Position numbers and translations under genes: made by a program. 64,000 nt of DNA, taken from the NCBI RefSeq assembly GCF_000276665.1, contig NW_004955470.1:2660260-2724259 (forward strand). Direction: 5' to 3'. Below the pieces are notes generated by a model, which was not told the DNA's origin, made no database searches, and was given only the letters and a program-made list of their open reading frames with translations. Position 1 is the first letter of the stretch. Each line of letters begins with the position of its first letter. Source of the DNA: Chinchilla lanigera. Its lineage: Eukaryota; Chordata; Mammalia; Rodentia; Chinchillidae. Of this stretch, positions 1 through 11,585 are shown one piece after another.

Positions 1-485
1 TTCTTGCATCATTATCCCTTCTTGACCTACTTGTTACCAGCCCAAACCAATCATGGCTTCTCATGTGGACTCTGTGAGGAGTCTTCAAAGCTTTACTTTC
101 AGTCTATTCTAATATGTTTCTTTCTCTCATACCCCAAACTGTGATAAATTATTATTTTTCTCAGTGGGCAGACAAGGATGAAAAGGAAGCCATTTGGGTC
201 CTCTATACCTACCTCCTTGGTGCTTGTCATCTGTCACTTTTCAACACATCTGTGCAGGCCTCTGTCTAAATAATTATCATAATGGTGCTGCTGGAGACCC
301 AGGCCGTGCTCACTGACTCCCTGTGTCAGACTCCCCTACTAGCTCATCTGTGTCAAGGTAGGAGGACTCCAAAGGGCCCCTTGCACCTCAGACTCATTTT
401 AAAGCAGACCAGGAACATCACAAGCCTTGCATTCTCATTCTGAAGCTAATAATAAAGTGTTCTGTATGTTTTATAATTGTAAAGT
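1..485. other. Unassigned unique sequence
   Basis: I see no gene, RNA or recognisable repeat here. The first L1-like similarity appears just after this stretch. Short open frames are broken and have no recognisable protein content. Confidence 0.5.
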
Positions 486-1822
486 AAGATTGATGTCAAG
501 ATAGATATACAGATCAGTGGTACAGAACTGAAAATGGAGAAATGGTTCGACACTGATAAAGTCAGTTTCTTTTTGACAAGGGCACCAATTCAGGATAGAA
601 AGTATAATCTTCAACAAATAGTGCTGGGGAAATTGGGCAGCCATACATAACAGACAGAACAATCCTTAATCCTTACTTCATACCTTATGAAAAATGAATA
701 TAAAATGGATCATAGAGAAACGAAAGAGCTGAAACTATAAAACTCCTAGAAGAAATCAGAGGAGAAAAATCTTGACCTTGATTTTGTCACTGAAGAAATA
801 ATCTTTTAACTAGACCTTATCAGAATAGAAAATTTCTGCTCTTCAAAAGACAGTTAGGAAAATGCAAAGGAAAGCCACTATTGAAAGAGAATATTTGCAA
901 GATAGATGTATGGCAAAAGACTTATATGCCCTGAAGAAGACAAACAGCGTGTTGTTTTTAATTGGCAAAAGATCTGAACAGACATTTCACCAAAGAATAT
1001 AGGGGTGGCAAGTAAGCACATGAAAGGAGGCTCTACAAAAGTAGTTATTCGGAAAATGCAAATTATGATCACAATAAGATACCACCACATAGGCACCAGA
1101 TTGGACAAAATTTAAAAGACTGACCATTTCAAGTGTTTGCAAGGATGTGGAAATAGCAGGGCCTCTCATTCATAGCTGAGGGAGATGGAAAATGGTATGA
1201 TCACTTTGCAGAGCATTTTGTCCGTCTTTTTAAATCTTTAAATATATCAATCATATGAGTTAGTCTTTCCACTCTTAGTAACTTACACCCCACTAAAAAA
1301 GGAAGCCCATATTCACAAAAAACCTGCACTCAAATATTCATAATACCTTTATTTATAATTGCCAAAAACTTAAAAACAGCCCAAATGTATCTCAGCAGGA
1401 AAATGGATCAACACATTGTCATTTAGCCATTCGATGGAATGCTACCTAGCAATAAAAAGCAATGAATTATTGATACACATAACAAACAGCATGACTGAAC
1501 ATCAAGATAATTATGCTGAACATAAAAATAAACAAAAGCACATTTATATGTCTCTAGTTACATAAAATTCTAGAAAATGTACCAAGCCCACAGCAATAGG
1601 GAACCAATGAGAAGTTACCTGTGGGAAAATGGGGTTAAAGAATGGGTGGAGGGTTACAGAAGGGGTACAGGGGGAACTCTTGGGGTTTGATGGGTACATG
1701 CATGTTCTCAGTTGTGGTGATAGTTTCAGAGATGTATAAAGATGTCAAAACTCAAATACAGACTTCAGTTATGTGGAACTTATTATCTGGCAATTATTCA
1801 TCAATAAAACTGCCAAAAAAAG
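486..1822 (+). mobile_element. Old L1 LINE, ORF2 C-terminal part plus 3' UTR
   Basis: The sequence follows, with much decay, the order of a mammalian L1M 3' region: late ORF2 text, then the block about in vitro-like 'aaaagacag' and 'atttgcaagatag' (near 845-905), a segment reading like the conserved ORF2 C-terminus (near 1300-1460), then a 3' UTR with a 'gtggtgatagtttcag' block near 1716 and 'catcaataaaactgcc' near 1799 followed by a short A run. It is 5' truncated and has no intact frame. The family assignment (L1M type) is from remembered consensus. The left boundary is approximate. Confidence 0.75.
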
Positions 1823-3289
1823 GGACCTTTATCTTCAGAGGATAGCCACTGAATGCTTTACAGATAAAATTATCAAGAACTGAAATTTGCTTCAGTTAAC
1901 AGTAGCGGAGTGAGGTTATGGGTGTGACACAGATTGGCTCTCAGATAAGAAAGGTTGAAGCCAGATTCATTTTTATAATGTTTTCCACACTATACTAAAA
2001 ATGCCAATGGAAAATGGGGCTTTAATTCTAAGAATATGGTACAGCTTACTGGGACTTTTTTTCTTTGGAGCTGATGACGGGCCTTGTTTACTTTATTAGG
2101 TTTTGTTTAGTTCAATAAAAATACATATCAGTGATGTAGCCTGCACACATTGATTAAAATTGATATGAAGCAGGATTACATTAATAATTAATTGATGCAA
2201 GTCTTTGTCAGGATGGATTTTCTCAAAGAAGGAACACTTGGCAGAGGCTGGACAGGGGACCCTTCAAGGGGGTAGCATGTCACTGGCCACAGGACAGCGA
2301 CAGAGCAGTGCTTTATACATCAGCACAGTTGCTGTGTACTCCAAAGTAGTGAAATAATTGTGAACTGTAAACAAAAAGTTAAAGGTGGACCCTGAAGTCC
2401 TCAGCATTCAAATCCTCAAGCATGAAAGAGTCATTATGCCTCATTTTTACGCCCCTGCAGGCCCATCCCTGCAACCACAGTGGATGGAAAATTCCAAGCC
2501 TACTAAAGATGAGAAACTGGTCTTTCTAATGAAAGAGCCTTCCATACAGTGTCTTGAATGTGTGGTGAACTCTCCCACACTGAAGCTGCAGAGGATTTTA
2601 TTACCTGTGAGGGTTTGATAACTAACAGCTGCAGGGTCCAATGCCACTGATGGGCCCAGGGAGAGGGGACACAGCTGTACCAAGGGAAATGTGTGAAAGT
2701 CCATTGAAGTAGCCAAGGGATGCTGGTCAGAAAAAGTGAATGGATCACTTGACTGACAACTTCAGTCCCCAAATCTTGCTTATATGAACCATCTTGGTAA
2801 GGTTTTTTGATATGAGCCTTTATAATTTAAATCTTAAATTTTATTTACACAGCGTTGAAGAAGATAGTGCAATCTAGTAACAGCAGCAAAAATGTGGAAT
2901 AAAGACCTTGAAAACTCTCTCTTCTATAAAAGTAATGAGAAAATTGACAAACATCATCAGATTCAATTTTTTCAGAACTTGGGAAATTAACTAAATGTTT
3001 GCAGCTACCCAGGGATTATCTACTTGAGTGATGTGATTAAATTTTACTAGGAATAGCGAGCTTTGCAGTATTTAACTTGCTCCGTTCCCCAAACTTTCTC
3101 TCCAGATCTACATAGCCCTGGAAACCCAGAGCCTTCGATCATTGAGAAAGCCAGTCCGGTGGTTCCTCTGAAAAACCTCATTTGCAAGGCTGTCTTTATA
3201 TTTCACTGAACTTAGAATTTACCCTGTGTGAAAAGCCATTTCCTGTTGGGCATTTGTTAAAAAACATTTACAGGCAATTTTTTTAACTT
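1823..3289. other. Unassigned unique sequence
   Basis: No coding exon, RNA gene or familiar repeat was recognised. Short open frames on the two strands near 2385-2770 overlap each other and show no recognisable protein, so they are treated as chance. Confidence 0.5.
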
Positions 3290-3408
3290 CACAGATGGTT
3301 GAGGGGGCCGGGGATATAGCTCAGCGGTGTGGTTCTTGCCTGGCAAATGCAAGGTCCTCAGTTAGATACTCGGTTCTAGAAAAAACAACAACAACACAGA
3401 TGGTTGAG
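3290..3408 (+). mobile_element. ID SINE (tRNA-Ala-derived) with 14-bp target-site duplication
   Basis: The body from about 3304 reads 'ggggatatagctcagcgg', which is the 5' half of a tRNA-Ala-like ID element with the Pol III A box. The B-box region is decayed ('gttagatactcgg'), followed by an A/CAA-rich tail. The flanks carry the perfect direct repeat CACAGATGGTTGAG at 3290-3303 and 3395-3408, marking L1-mediated retroposition. Confidence 0.9.
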
Positions 3409-4325
3409 ATAGTGGATAATAGTTGGGGCAAACAATAAGCTAACCAAAAAGCTCCAAGACTCAGGAATGAGATGCACACAGGGCCTTAGCAAAGCTCAGA
3501 CATACTTTGGGCAATCTTAAAGGCTATGAGCATGAGTAAGAAAGGATTTGCACTTGTCCAGAGCTGAACACATCCTCAAAAAAGATCCCCAAAAGTCCCT
3601 AGTTCTCACCGCTGATTCTCTTGAGGTTCTCACAGATATTTTCGAAGACTAAGGTTAAGGTAGAGTTGTCAACTACCTATATGAATGTAGAAGGCGTGTC
3701 CCAACATTTGTGCAGAGCATCTGAGGAAACACAGGTAGGTTTATTAGTTCCAGAGCCTTAAGAAGATCTCTGTCTAATTATTGGTTGACCATTTAGGTAG
3801 TGAAGGTGAAAAGGTGGTAGGGCCTTACTGACAGAACTGCCTCAAGTGACTACAGAGACTGATATGTTCTGTGATAGGCCATCTACAAACGGGAGAATTA
3901 GGAATGAAAATAGCATGGTTCAGTCCAAGTCCAAAGGCCCAGAACAAGGGAAATTGGTGGTATAAATCCCAGTCTGAGGCTGAAAGCCTAAGAGAAAGAA
4001 TACAAGTCCACTGGTGCAAGTCCCAGAGGCCAAAGGCCAGAGAATGTGGAGTTCGTATGTCTCACAGGGTGAGAAGCTTTGGGACAGAAAATTTGCCTTT
4101 CTTGTGCCTTTTGGTTCTGTGTGACCCCTCAGCCTGCCCACACTAGGTAAGGGTATCCTTTCGGCCTCAGTCCATGGACCCAAATGCCAGTGTTCTCCAG
4201 AAACACCCCTCACAGATGCACTCAGAAACAATGTTTGTCCAGGTGTCCAGGGGTCCCTTATTCCACTCAGTGAATACTTAAACTCAACCATCACAGGGAT
4301 TCACTGCAATCCTCAAGGGAATTGC
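3409..4325. other. Unassigned unique sequence
   Basis: No repeat or exon was recognised. Overlapping short open frames on both strands (about 3825-4294) have no familiar protein content and look like shadows of each other. Confidence 0.5.
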
Positions 4326-6610
4326 TAAAATAAAAATTCAAAAAAAATCATAAAATAAGTGATAAGCAATCAAAATAGTATAGAAAAAATATCTATTTAA
4401 TACAAGAGAATCCAATAATGGAGGAATAGAATAGCAAAGAAAAAAGGGACATAAGATAAGTAGAAGATAAAAAAGCAAAGTCCTACCCTGTCAGTAATTA
4501 TATTAAATTTAAATGGATTAAAATTTTAGTTAAAAGAATGGAGAAGGGCAAAATGAGTACAACAGATAAAAACTATGATCCAACTATATGTTGTCTATAG
4601 AAGAGGCATTTAAATTCAAACTATTTGAAAGTAAATGAGTAGAGAAAGATACATCATAAATAGTGACAAAAAGAGAGCTAAGCAGTTGTACAAAGACAAA
4701 AAGACTTTAAGACAAAAATGTTACTAGAGAGAAAAAGGACAATTTGTACTGAAAAATGGCTAATCCATCAAAAAGATACAGTAATTATTAAAAATATGCA
4801 GCTCACAAGAGAGCCCTCAGAATACTGAGACAAAAACTGTCAAAAACAGAAAAATAGATAATTGAAAAGTGATAATCACAGACTGCAGTATCCTGACTTT
4901 CAATCCTACATAGAACTAGGCAGAATATCCACAATGAGATAGAAGTCCTGGGCAACTCTGTAAGCCAACAGGACCCATCACACATCTATAGGACACTCCA
5001 CCCACAACAGTGGGATGCACATGATTCCCAAGTGCATAGGAACTATCCTCCTGGAGGGGCCATATGTGAGGTCATAAAACTTGTCTCCGTACACTCAAAA
5101 GGACAGAAGTCACACCAAGGATCTTCACCAACCACAATAGAATGGAGGAGAAATCAGTAACAAAGAAAAAGTGAAAAAATTCACACATATACTGAAATTG
5201 AGCAACACACCGAATGATAATATATCACAGAAGTCTAACCATGGGGGATACTGGAGAATGTTTTATGTATAAGTGAAAATAAAAACACAGCACACTAACA
5301 TGCATGAGGCCCAACAAAACCAGTGCCTAGAGGAAGATTAATGGCAGTGAACATCTGTATTTTTTTTAAGAAGTTCTCAAATCAGTAATTGAGTCTTCCA
5401 CCTTAAAGAAAAAAAAACTAGCTAAAGAAAACTTAACCCAAACAAGAAGAAGGGATGACATGATAAGGATCAGAGCAGAAATAAACAGAACAGAGAACAG
5501 AAAAACAATAGAGAAAATTAGCAAAACCAAAAGTTAGTTCTTTAAACAAGATCAAGAAAACTGAGGTTCATTTGGCTGGACTCACTAAGGAAAAAAAAGA
5601 GAGAGAAAGTACTCAAATTACTAATGTCAGTAGTGAAAGAGGGAACGGTAATACCAACCTTTCAGAAATAAAAACAATCACAAGAGAATACTATGAGCAA
5701 TTCTATGCCAGCACATTTGATAACCCAGATGAAATGGAATAATTTCTAGAAAGACATTAACTACCAAAACTAACTCTAGAAAATAGTCCTTCAGAAAGTA
5801 AAGAGATTGAATTAGAGTTTTGTTTTTTTTTTTTTAAGAAAACTTTCTTATAAGCAAAAGCTCATACCAGATGGTTTCAATGGTGAATTCTATCAAATAT
5901 TTCAAGAAAAATGAACACAAATTCTTGAGAAACTCTTCCAAAAAGTAGAAGTGAGAACACATTTTGAATCATCGTATAAGGACAACATTTCTCTGATATC
6001 CAAACCAGACAAAGATATTACAAGAAAAGAAAACCACAGACCAATAGGCCATAAATACAGATATAAATATACTCAACAAAACGCTAGCAACCAAATCCAG
6101 CAGTAAATAAGTGATTATACACAACCATGTAATTTGTAAATACAAAAATATTTGCAAATCATATAGCCAGATGATGTAAAGAATTATTGCAACTCAACAA
6201 TAAATGACAAATATAGCAATTTTTAAATGTTTGAATGATGTGCATAGATACTTCTCAGATATACAAATGGCCGTTGTTAGTCACTGGATAAATGCTACTC
6301 AAAACCACAGTAAAATGCCACTTCACACCCACAAAGATGATTAAAATAAAAAAGACAGACAATAGCAAGTGTTGGTGTGGATGTGAAGAATTTGATCCTT
6401 TAATACCTTGTTAACGAGAATGTAAAATTAGTTCAGCTACTATGGAGAAGTGCTTGGTCGTTCCTCTGTGTTATACATAGCGTTACCATATGACTTGTCA
6501 TTCTGTTCCTATGTATGTATCTGAGAGAATTCAAAGCATGTCCATACAAAAACTTGCACACAAATGTTCATAGCAGCACTGCTTAACTAATTAGATAGCT
6601 AAAGAGATCT
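4326..6610 (+). mobile_element. Old L1 LINE with internal deletion (ORF2)
   Basis: The A-rich sense strand tracks L1 ORF2 from the endonuclease region (near 4500-5100, with 'aggacactccacccacaaca' at 4990) through the segment before the reverse transcriptase ('gatcagagcagaaataaaca' near 5468) and the start of the RT domain (near 5990-6110). At about 6150-6240 it jumps to the far C-terminal part and pre-3' UTR ('cttctcagatatacaaatgg' near 6252; 'gttcatagcagcactgctta' near 6568). The RT catalytic region is therefore missing. Numerous stops show it is long dead. Ends are approximate. Confidence 0.8.
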
Positions 6611-7265
6611 GATCAGCCTTGGTCTATAGTAAACAAAGACCAAACACACAGCTAAGGACTATATTCAGCAACATCCTCTGGGGGCTCTGCAGAGCTGGGA
6701 TGTGTGCTGTTATCTGCGGTCCAGCATAGAGATGCCCAAAGACCTCACTGCATATGAGAGCTACAGTAGCAAGTCCAGGACTAGAGTTCCCCACTGCTCT
6801 CATTGGAATCACACTGCAGTGGCCCATTTGTTAATATTAGGTTTGTCTCCTGAAAGCCTGATAGGATTGAAATCTTGATATTTGTTTCGTTTGTATGGTA
6901 GAAATTTTCATATTAAAAACAAATACTCTTCTCTGAGTCTTTTGCTTTTGCTCCTGTTGGAGCTTCCGCAGGAAGTGCCCCCACATGTCTCCTTCATTGG
7001 TTACATAGGACACATATCTGATGGGTAGTTTTCTCAGTGGGTTTTACATCATTTCCAAGTGTCAGACCCTTTAAACTCTGACACTATGAGTACCAGGAGT
7101 GTGTAGGCATGGCTGACTGGGCTTCCCTGGAGAAGATACCAAATGCAGGAGGTCCTCGTACAGCTAGATAATAGTCACAGAAGGGGACAGAGTCCAAGAT
7201 GCTGTGGAATTTTAACGGTACAGAGGCAGAAGCAAGAGCGGAGGCTATAGATGCCATCAGAACCT
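6611..7265. other. Unassigned sequence
   Basis: This follows the old L1 tail and precedes a MIR. It holds no gene or repeat I can name. Confidence 0.45.
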
Positions 7266-7360
7266 CCTTCACAACTTTGTGGCAAGGATTAAGTGAAATA
7301 ATGAAGCCATGTTCTAAGTGTGTTTAAAACAGTTGGTGCTCAAGAAATGTTGGCATTAGA
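7266..7360 (+). mobile_element. MIR SINE fragment (3' part)
   Basis: The text 'caaggattaagtgaaataat' followed by 'ggtgctcaagaaatgttggc' matches the order of the 3' half of the ancient mammalian MIR element. No target-site duplication survives, as expected for its age. Confidence 0.7.
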
Positions 7361-7579
7361 AGTGAGAGGGTGGAGCACAACAGCTGTTTGCAAAAGAGCA
7401 GGCCCATCGAGGAAACTATTTTGCAGTAACCAGAGACCATCTGGCCTGGGATTAAAGGCTTGATTGGGAATGCAACAAAGAGTTACTGGGGAGAAACCAC
7501 TAGCTTAGTGGCTGTAACAAGGGCCCCCTTGAAGTCAGAGAATTGCTGCAAGGGAACACTGTCCATTGAAAAGTGGTCT

Positions 7580-7680
7580 TCAGAACTCTGGTGTTCTCAT
7601 CCACTGAATGGAAATAATTCTTCTACCTGTCTCACAAGGTCGTTGTAATAATAATTGCTAAGTGCTTTGTCTGATATCGG
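7580..7680 (+). mobile_element. MIR SINE fragment
   Basis: The segment 'ttctcatccactgaatgga' and then 'ctgtctcacaaggtcgttgt' (7628-7647) follows the MIR core ('cctcatctgtaaaatgg' and 'cctcatagggttgttgtg' in the consensus as I remember it). It ends next to a GAT/GGT-rich simple repeat. Confidence 0.7.
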
Positions 7681-7695
7681 ATGAACACGCAATAA

Positions 7696-7765
7696 ATGGT
7701 GGTGCTGGTGATGATAGTGATGACGATGATGGTGATGGTGGTGAAGGTGGTCGTGATGATGCCAG
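7696..7765 (+). repeat. Imperfect (TGATGG)n-type simple repeat
   Basis: An imperfect run of TGG, TGA and GATGG units follows the MIR fragment. The antisense frame gives a histidine-rich peptide, which explains the long His-rich open frame over 7597-8016. That frame is not a gene. Confidence 0.85.
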
Positions 7766-9149
7766 AGGTGATAATTCAAGCAAGATTTTATGATACTCCT
7801 ATGGACCAGTCCCCACTTTGATGGGCCAACATTTTGAATGAAATAACTGAATTTAGTGTGGGTAAAAGCTGGAGCCGGGCACACAGGCTTTAGGACAGAG
7901 AAGCTCATCTGAAGAGAGAACAGAAAGCCAAGAGAAAGAAGAAAATTATCCAATGAGGGTTTTCTTTTGGGTTTTGCTTTGGAGTATGTGACGCTAACCC
8001 CTTCTTTGGTCTTCATAGACGATCTGTAAAGAATATACTTTCCACTAATTGTTTTGGAGAAGGGGGCTCTTTTTGGTTAACTTAAAGAGTCCAAGTTCTG
8101 TGTTGGGCTGGGCATCTGATTGAGAATGGACTGATGTGGGACCCAGCCAGTGAGTGACTGCAGGCATCTGAGATCTGTTGTTATTGCCATAGATGCAGTT
8201 CAGCTAGAAGAAAGCTCAGTGATTGAAGACAGGAGACACAGCGGACGCTATGTGCATGGTTAACAAGGCGAGCAAGTGAATGAGCTAAGTGTTAATATGC
8301 TGAACAAACCCCAAATGGAGCTGAAGAAGGGGTCACTTAAACTTCAGAGGAAGGAAGAGGCTTGTGGAGGCACAGACAAGTTAAAGCAGTACGAATGGTC
8401 TTCAGACAAGTGGCAGCCAGCAGCCCAGTCCTTCCCTGTGGAGACTGCTTGTGCCCCTGGACCTTGCTCTTGGGTCAGGAATGGATGGCCTTGGCCCTGG
8501 GTGAGGAGGCAGAGCATGGGTGCAACTCGTACTTCTTTTCCTTGCAGTGGTCCTGGAGAGGTATGACTGTCTTAAACTCTATTGGACAAAATATTCCTTT
8601 GAATCTAATTGCTTCCCACCTAAAATGTCAATTAAGGAATATGTACAGTATAGCAGAGAGAGCACAAGGGTAAGAGGAGCTGGTCAAGCCTGCCCACTCA
8701 GGCTTACACTTCAGAAAAAGTGATACACTGGGTGCCTACTGTGTGCTTAGCACTTTGTCTCCAAATTGGAAATGCAGGGCACCTTTCATCCAATCAATAA
8801 ACTTATTATAAGAACCTACTATACGTAGCGAAGAATCCATTCACTGAAAATTGCCCAAGGTGCCTGGAATGCGACTTTTCTCCCCCTCCTCTTTATGCTC
8901 TTGACTTCAAAGCCAATTTATGACCTCCTAACACTAATTTTATTGGCTGATCATCTTGTTGAGCCAAAACCAACATCAAATTGCATACACCTTTGACATT
9001 GAGAGAGGAAAAGCAATCAGAACTTGCTTTTTTGTTATGAGTTACTGTATCTCCCCATTGAGAAAAGAATGTGGGAGCTGTTTTTCCCTAATCAGTACCA
9101 TGACTTCATAATCTGAGTAATGTTGGTAGGATTGTTTTATGTTATATCA
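7766..9149. other. Unassigned unique sequence
   Basis: No gene was recognised. The stretch 8728-8830, with 'gggtgcctactgtgtgctta' and a second 'aacctactatacg', resembles ancient interspersed-repeat text but is too short and decayed to name. Overlapping short open frames near 8276-8720 have no recognisable domain. Confidence 0.45.
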
Positions 9150-9260
9150 TCTTTAACTTGCCAGGGATATAGCTCAGCAGCACAGCACCTGCTTAGCAAG
9201 TGCAAGGTCCTGAGTTCAATTCCCGGTACCAAAAAAAAAAAAAAAAAAAGGTCTTTAACT
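9150..9260 (+). mobile_element. ID SINE with A tail
   Basis: The sequence from 9161 ('ccagggatatagctcagcag') to 9229 is an ID element with A box 'tagctcagcagc' and B box 'gagttcaattcc', followed by a pure A run. The decanucleotide TCTTTAACTT occurs before it (about 9150) and after its tail (about 9252), a target-site duplication. A second ID in the opposite orientation has entered the right-hand copy of that duplication. Confidence 0.9.
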
Positions 9261-9262
9261 TC

Positions 9263-9298
<36 letters not shown>

Positions 9299-9395
9299 GT
9301 TTTTCTCCGGTACCGGGAACCGAACTCACGACCTTGCGCTTACCAGGCAGGCGCTTTTGCCGCTGAGCTAAACCCCCAGCCCCTAACTTCGTTTT
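9256..9395 (-). mobile_element. Young ID SINE, antisense, nested in the neighbour's target-site duplication
   Basis: On the minus strand this reads as an ID element of the young subfamily (body 'ctcagcggcaaaagcgcc', B box 'gagttcggttcc', end 'accggagaaaaacc') with a long A tail, seen here as a T run at about 9264-9298. The repeat TAACTTCGTTTT flanks it (from 9256 and from 9384). It faces the preceding ID, so the two form a convergent inverted repeat. Confidence 0.93.
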
Positions 9396-9529
9396 ATCAA
9401 GGAAGCTGTGAAACCCTTGTCATTGTTCTCTTTCTGCACTAGGATATGAAGCCTGTGTTCTCTGCAGTCCCCTTAGGTTGTCACTAGTGCTGGGAGTAGG
9501 GTTTTCATTTTTCAGGTTCACTTGTTTAT

Positions 9530-9616
9530 TTCTCTTTCCAGTGCTGGGGATGGAACCCAAGGCTTTGTGCATGCTAGGCACATGCTCTACCACAAAGCTG
9601 CACCACATCCCTCAAG
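9530..9616 (-). mobile_element. Older ID SINE, antisense
   Basis: The reverse complement has the older ID body ('gtggtagagcatgtgcctag'), and the + strand shows 'gtgctggggatggaaccc' at its left edge. It differs from the young subfamily at the 'cggcaaaagc' region, and I see no clean target-site duplication. This also generates a spurious open frame across 9478-9785. Confidence 0.8.
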
Positions 9617-9753
9617 CTTATTTAAATACCAGCACTTTCTCATTTGCCTCTCATGGGACAGAGTATCTTTGCACTTTTCAAGAGTTAAATTGAGAACTCA
9701 AACTACAAATGTTTTTACCACTGGACAGCCCCTCTGTGAGCAGGACCTTCTTT

Positions 9754-9886
9754 TAAAGATTGTTATATTGGGGCTGGGGATTTAGCTCAGCGGCAAAAGC
9801 ACCTGCCTGGCAAGCGCAAGGTCGTGAGTTCGGTTCCCGGTACCGGAGAAAAACCAAAAAACAAAAACAACAATAAAGATTGTTAT
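9754..9886 (+). mobile_element. Young ID SINE with 13-bp target-site duplication
   Basis: The body from 9769 reads 'ggggctggggatttagctca', then 'gcggcaaaagcacctgcc', B box 'gagttcggttcc', and the 3' end 'ccggagaaaaacc' plus an A-rich tail. The direct repeat TAAAGATTGTTAT is found at 9754-9766 and 9874-9886. The insertion point 'tctttt/aaag' fits an L1 endonuclease site. It is almost identical to the copies at 9.3 kb and 14.2 kb. Confidence 0.95.
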
Positions 9887-10354
9887 GTTTTTAATAATGT
9901 GTTGTGTTTAGGAAGGCCAAGCCATTTAAAACATTTTGCTCTCTGGTTAGTGTTCGCTGCTTGTAGGGGTACAAGACAGCTCCCTTAGGAAAGGGACACC
10001 CCCAAAGCTGTTTCTCACAGGGCCTCTTCATCTCTCAGGAGAGCTTGGAGAAGGGGACACTGGTGCTCATGGGACAGAGTAGAAGAGATGTTTAGTATTA
10101 AAATCACACACTCACATGACGCTGCGGGCAAGGGGTGCTCTGCGATCTAACTCTCAGAAGGAATTTCTAGAACCAGGGACTAGAAGTGCAGCATCTAACC
10201 CTCTGCTGACAGGGGCTCTCAAGTCCTCTCTGTAAGATTCTCGTGTGCAGGAAGAGGGGAGGAGCGCCGGGAGCATAAGGATGCTGCACATACTTCTGCA
10301 CACTGGCTGCCTGCCCCAGTGGACCCGATCTGTGGTCTGATCATCCACACCATT
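9887..10354. other. Unassigned sequence between ID elements
   Basis: No gene or named repeat was seen. Confidence 0.5.
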
Positions 10355-10472
10355 AAACCAGGAAGGAGGGGCTGGGGATATAGCTCAGTGGCACAGTGCT
10401 TGTCTTGGAAGCATGAGGTCATGAGTTCGATTCCCAGCACCACAAAAAAAAGAAAAAACAAACCAGGAAGGA
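10355..10472 (+). mobile_element. ID SINE with 13-bp target-site duplication
   Basis: An ID body starts at 10368 ('ggggctggggatatagctca') with 'gtggcacagtgc' and B box 'gagttcgattcc', ending in 'cagcacc' and an A-rich tail. The repeat AAACCAGGAAGGA flanks it at 10355-10367 and 10460-10472. It belongs to an intermediate subfamily, distinct from the 'cggcaaaagc' copies. Confidence 0.93.
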
Positions 10473-11520
10473 CACGGCCAAGCTGGGGGTGGAGCTCGCA
10501 GGTCAGAAACAGGAAGGGGCCCAAGAGGTTCTCATGTCCAGTTGCTGAAAACAAGTCTGGTGGTGCAGAGAAATAATACCGCTTCAGTCACTGTGTTCGC
10601 AGCTCGAAGTCAGCCCCAGGCTCTTGATCATCACAGGTGTGGTAAGGGGCTCAGTGGTCAAGCATGAGTCACAGGTAAGGGGGCCAGCTACCCTAGTTCT
10701 CCTCGGACAGAGAGGTCCAGCGTGCAGCACTTAGGGTGCTATATCCAGGAAAGTCACAAGCACGCTGAGCAAAACTGCTCTCTCCAGCCGGAAGTGTGAG
10801 CAGTGTAATTTGTCCATATGCTCGAGCCACATGCTGAATCACATAATAAAATGCACATCCTCCCCAGGATCACCTAAGTGCATGAGAACCGGCTCATCCT
10901 AGTGTCTTCTGGGTCCTGGGTCCATAGGATCACCACACCCTTCCTGTGCCCCATCCTAGCTCCCAGCACCATGTTGCTCCTTCTCCTTCCTTCATACTCA
11001 GGCCAGAAAGTAGTGCTCTGGGCATAGTGGGGGGTCCTCTGCTACTCAGTGAGGGCACCAGCCCTCGCTGCCCTGTATGGTCATTCAAAGTGTTGTACTG
11101 GCAAACAAATGCAGGTCCAGAAGGACAGGACTCGACCTGCCTGTCTGAGAAAATAAATCTCAAGTGCATTTTTAAAAGGCACACATCTCAAAAGATTTAA
11201 GATTAGCAAGCTGGGATCAAAGGCTAATTAATGCTTACCCAGAAAGCAACATACATTCTTCTGTTCCGTTGTGTATCTTTGTTAGAACATCTGCCTCCCA
11301 GAATATGACAACTCAGCCTGGGCCAGCTGGAAGTGTGCTCCACGGATACCTTCCACATGCTTTGGGTCCAGCTCGGTAATAATCACAGCAGAAAAACAGC
11401 AGCAGCCTCCAGCAAACCAGTGAAAACACTGTGAAAGGCAACTCCTCAATTTCAGCCCCAAACTAGGCCTGGGCCAAGGTCTGGGAAAATCTATGGAGCT
11501 GGGGTGGAGGACTGGTGCAC
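10473..11520. other. Unassigned unique sequence
   Basis: GC-moderate, apparently unique DNA. Two open frames over the same bases on opposite strands (10930-11200) have no recognisable protein and are taken as chance. Confidence 0.5.
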
Positions 11521-11524
11521 TCAG

Positions 11525-11585
11525 ACGCGATACTTAACCTTCCAGGTCTCAGTTTCCTTGTCTATAAAACAGCGTCCCTAACTCG
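11525..11585 (+). mobile_element. MIR SINE fragment
   Basis: The text 'tacttaaccttccaggtctc' followed by 'agtttccttgtctataaaac' follows the well-known MIR central block (consensus 'cttaacctctctgagcctcagtttcctcatctgtaaaa' in shorter pieces). Only this core is recognisable. Confidence 0.75.

Noticed and set aside
7597..8016. His-rich minus-strand frame of 139 codons
   Set aside because: The His run comes from the (TGATGG)n-type simple repeat next to a MIR.
9120..9442. Open frames with long Phe or Lys runs and a 'GTGNRTHD'-like peptide
   Set aside because: These are translations of the T/A tails and bodies of two ID SINEs, a common source of spurious rodent protein predictions.
9769..9850. tRNA gene
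   Set aside because: The A and B boxes are tRNA-Ala-like, but the element has a G-rich ID head, an A tail, a target-site duplication and many siblings, so it is a SINE rather than a tRNA gene.
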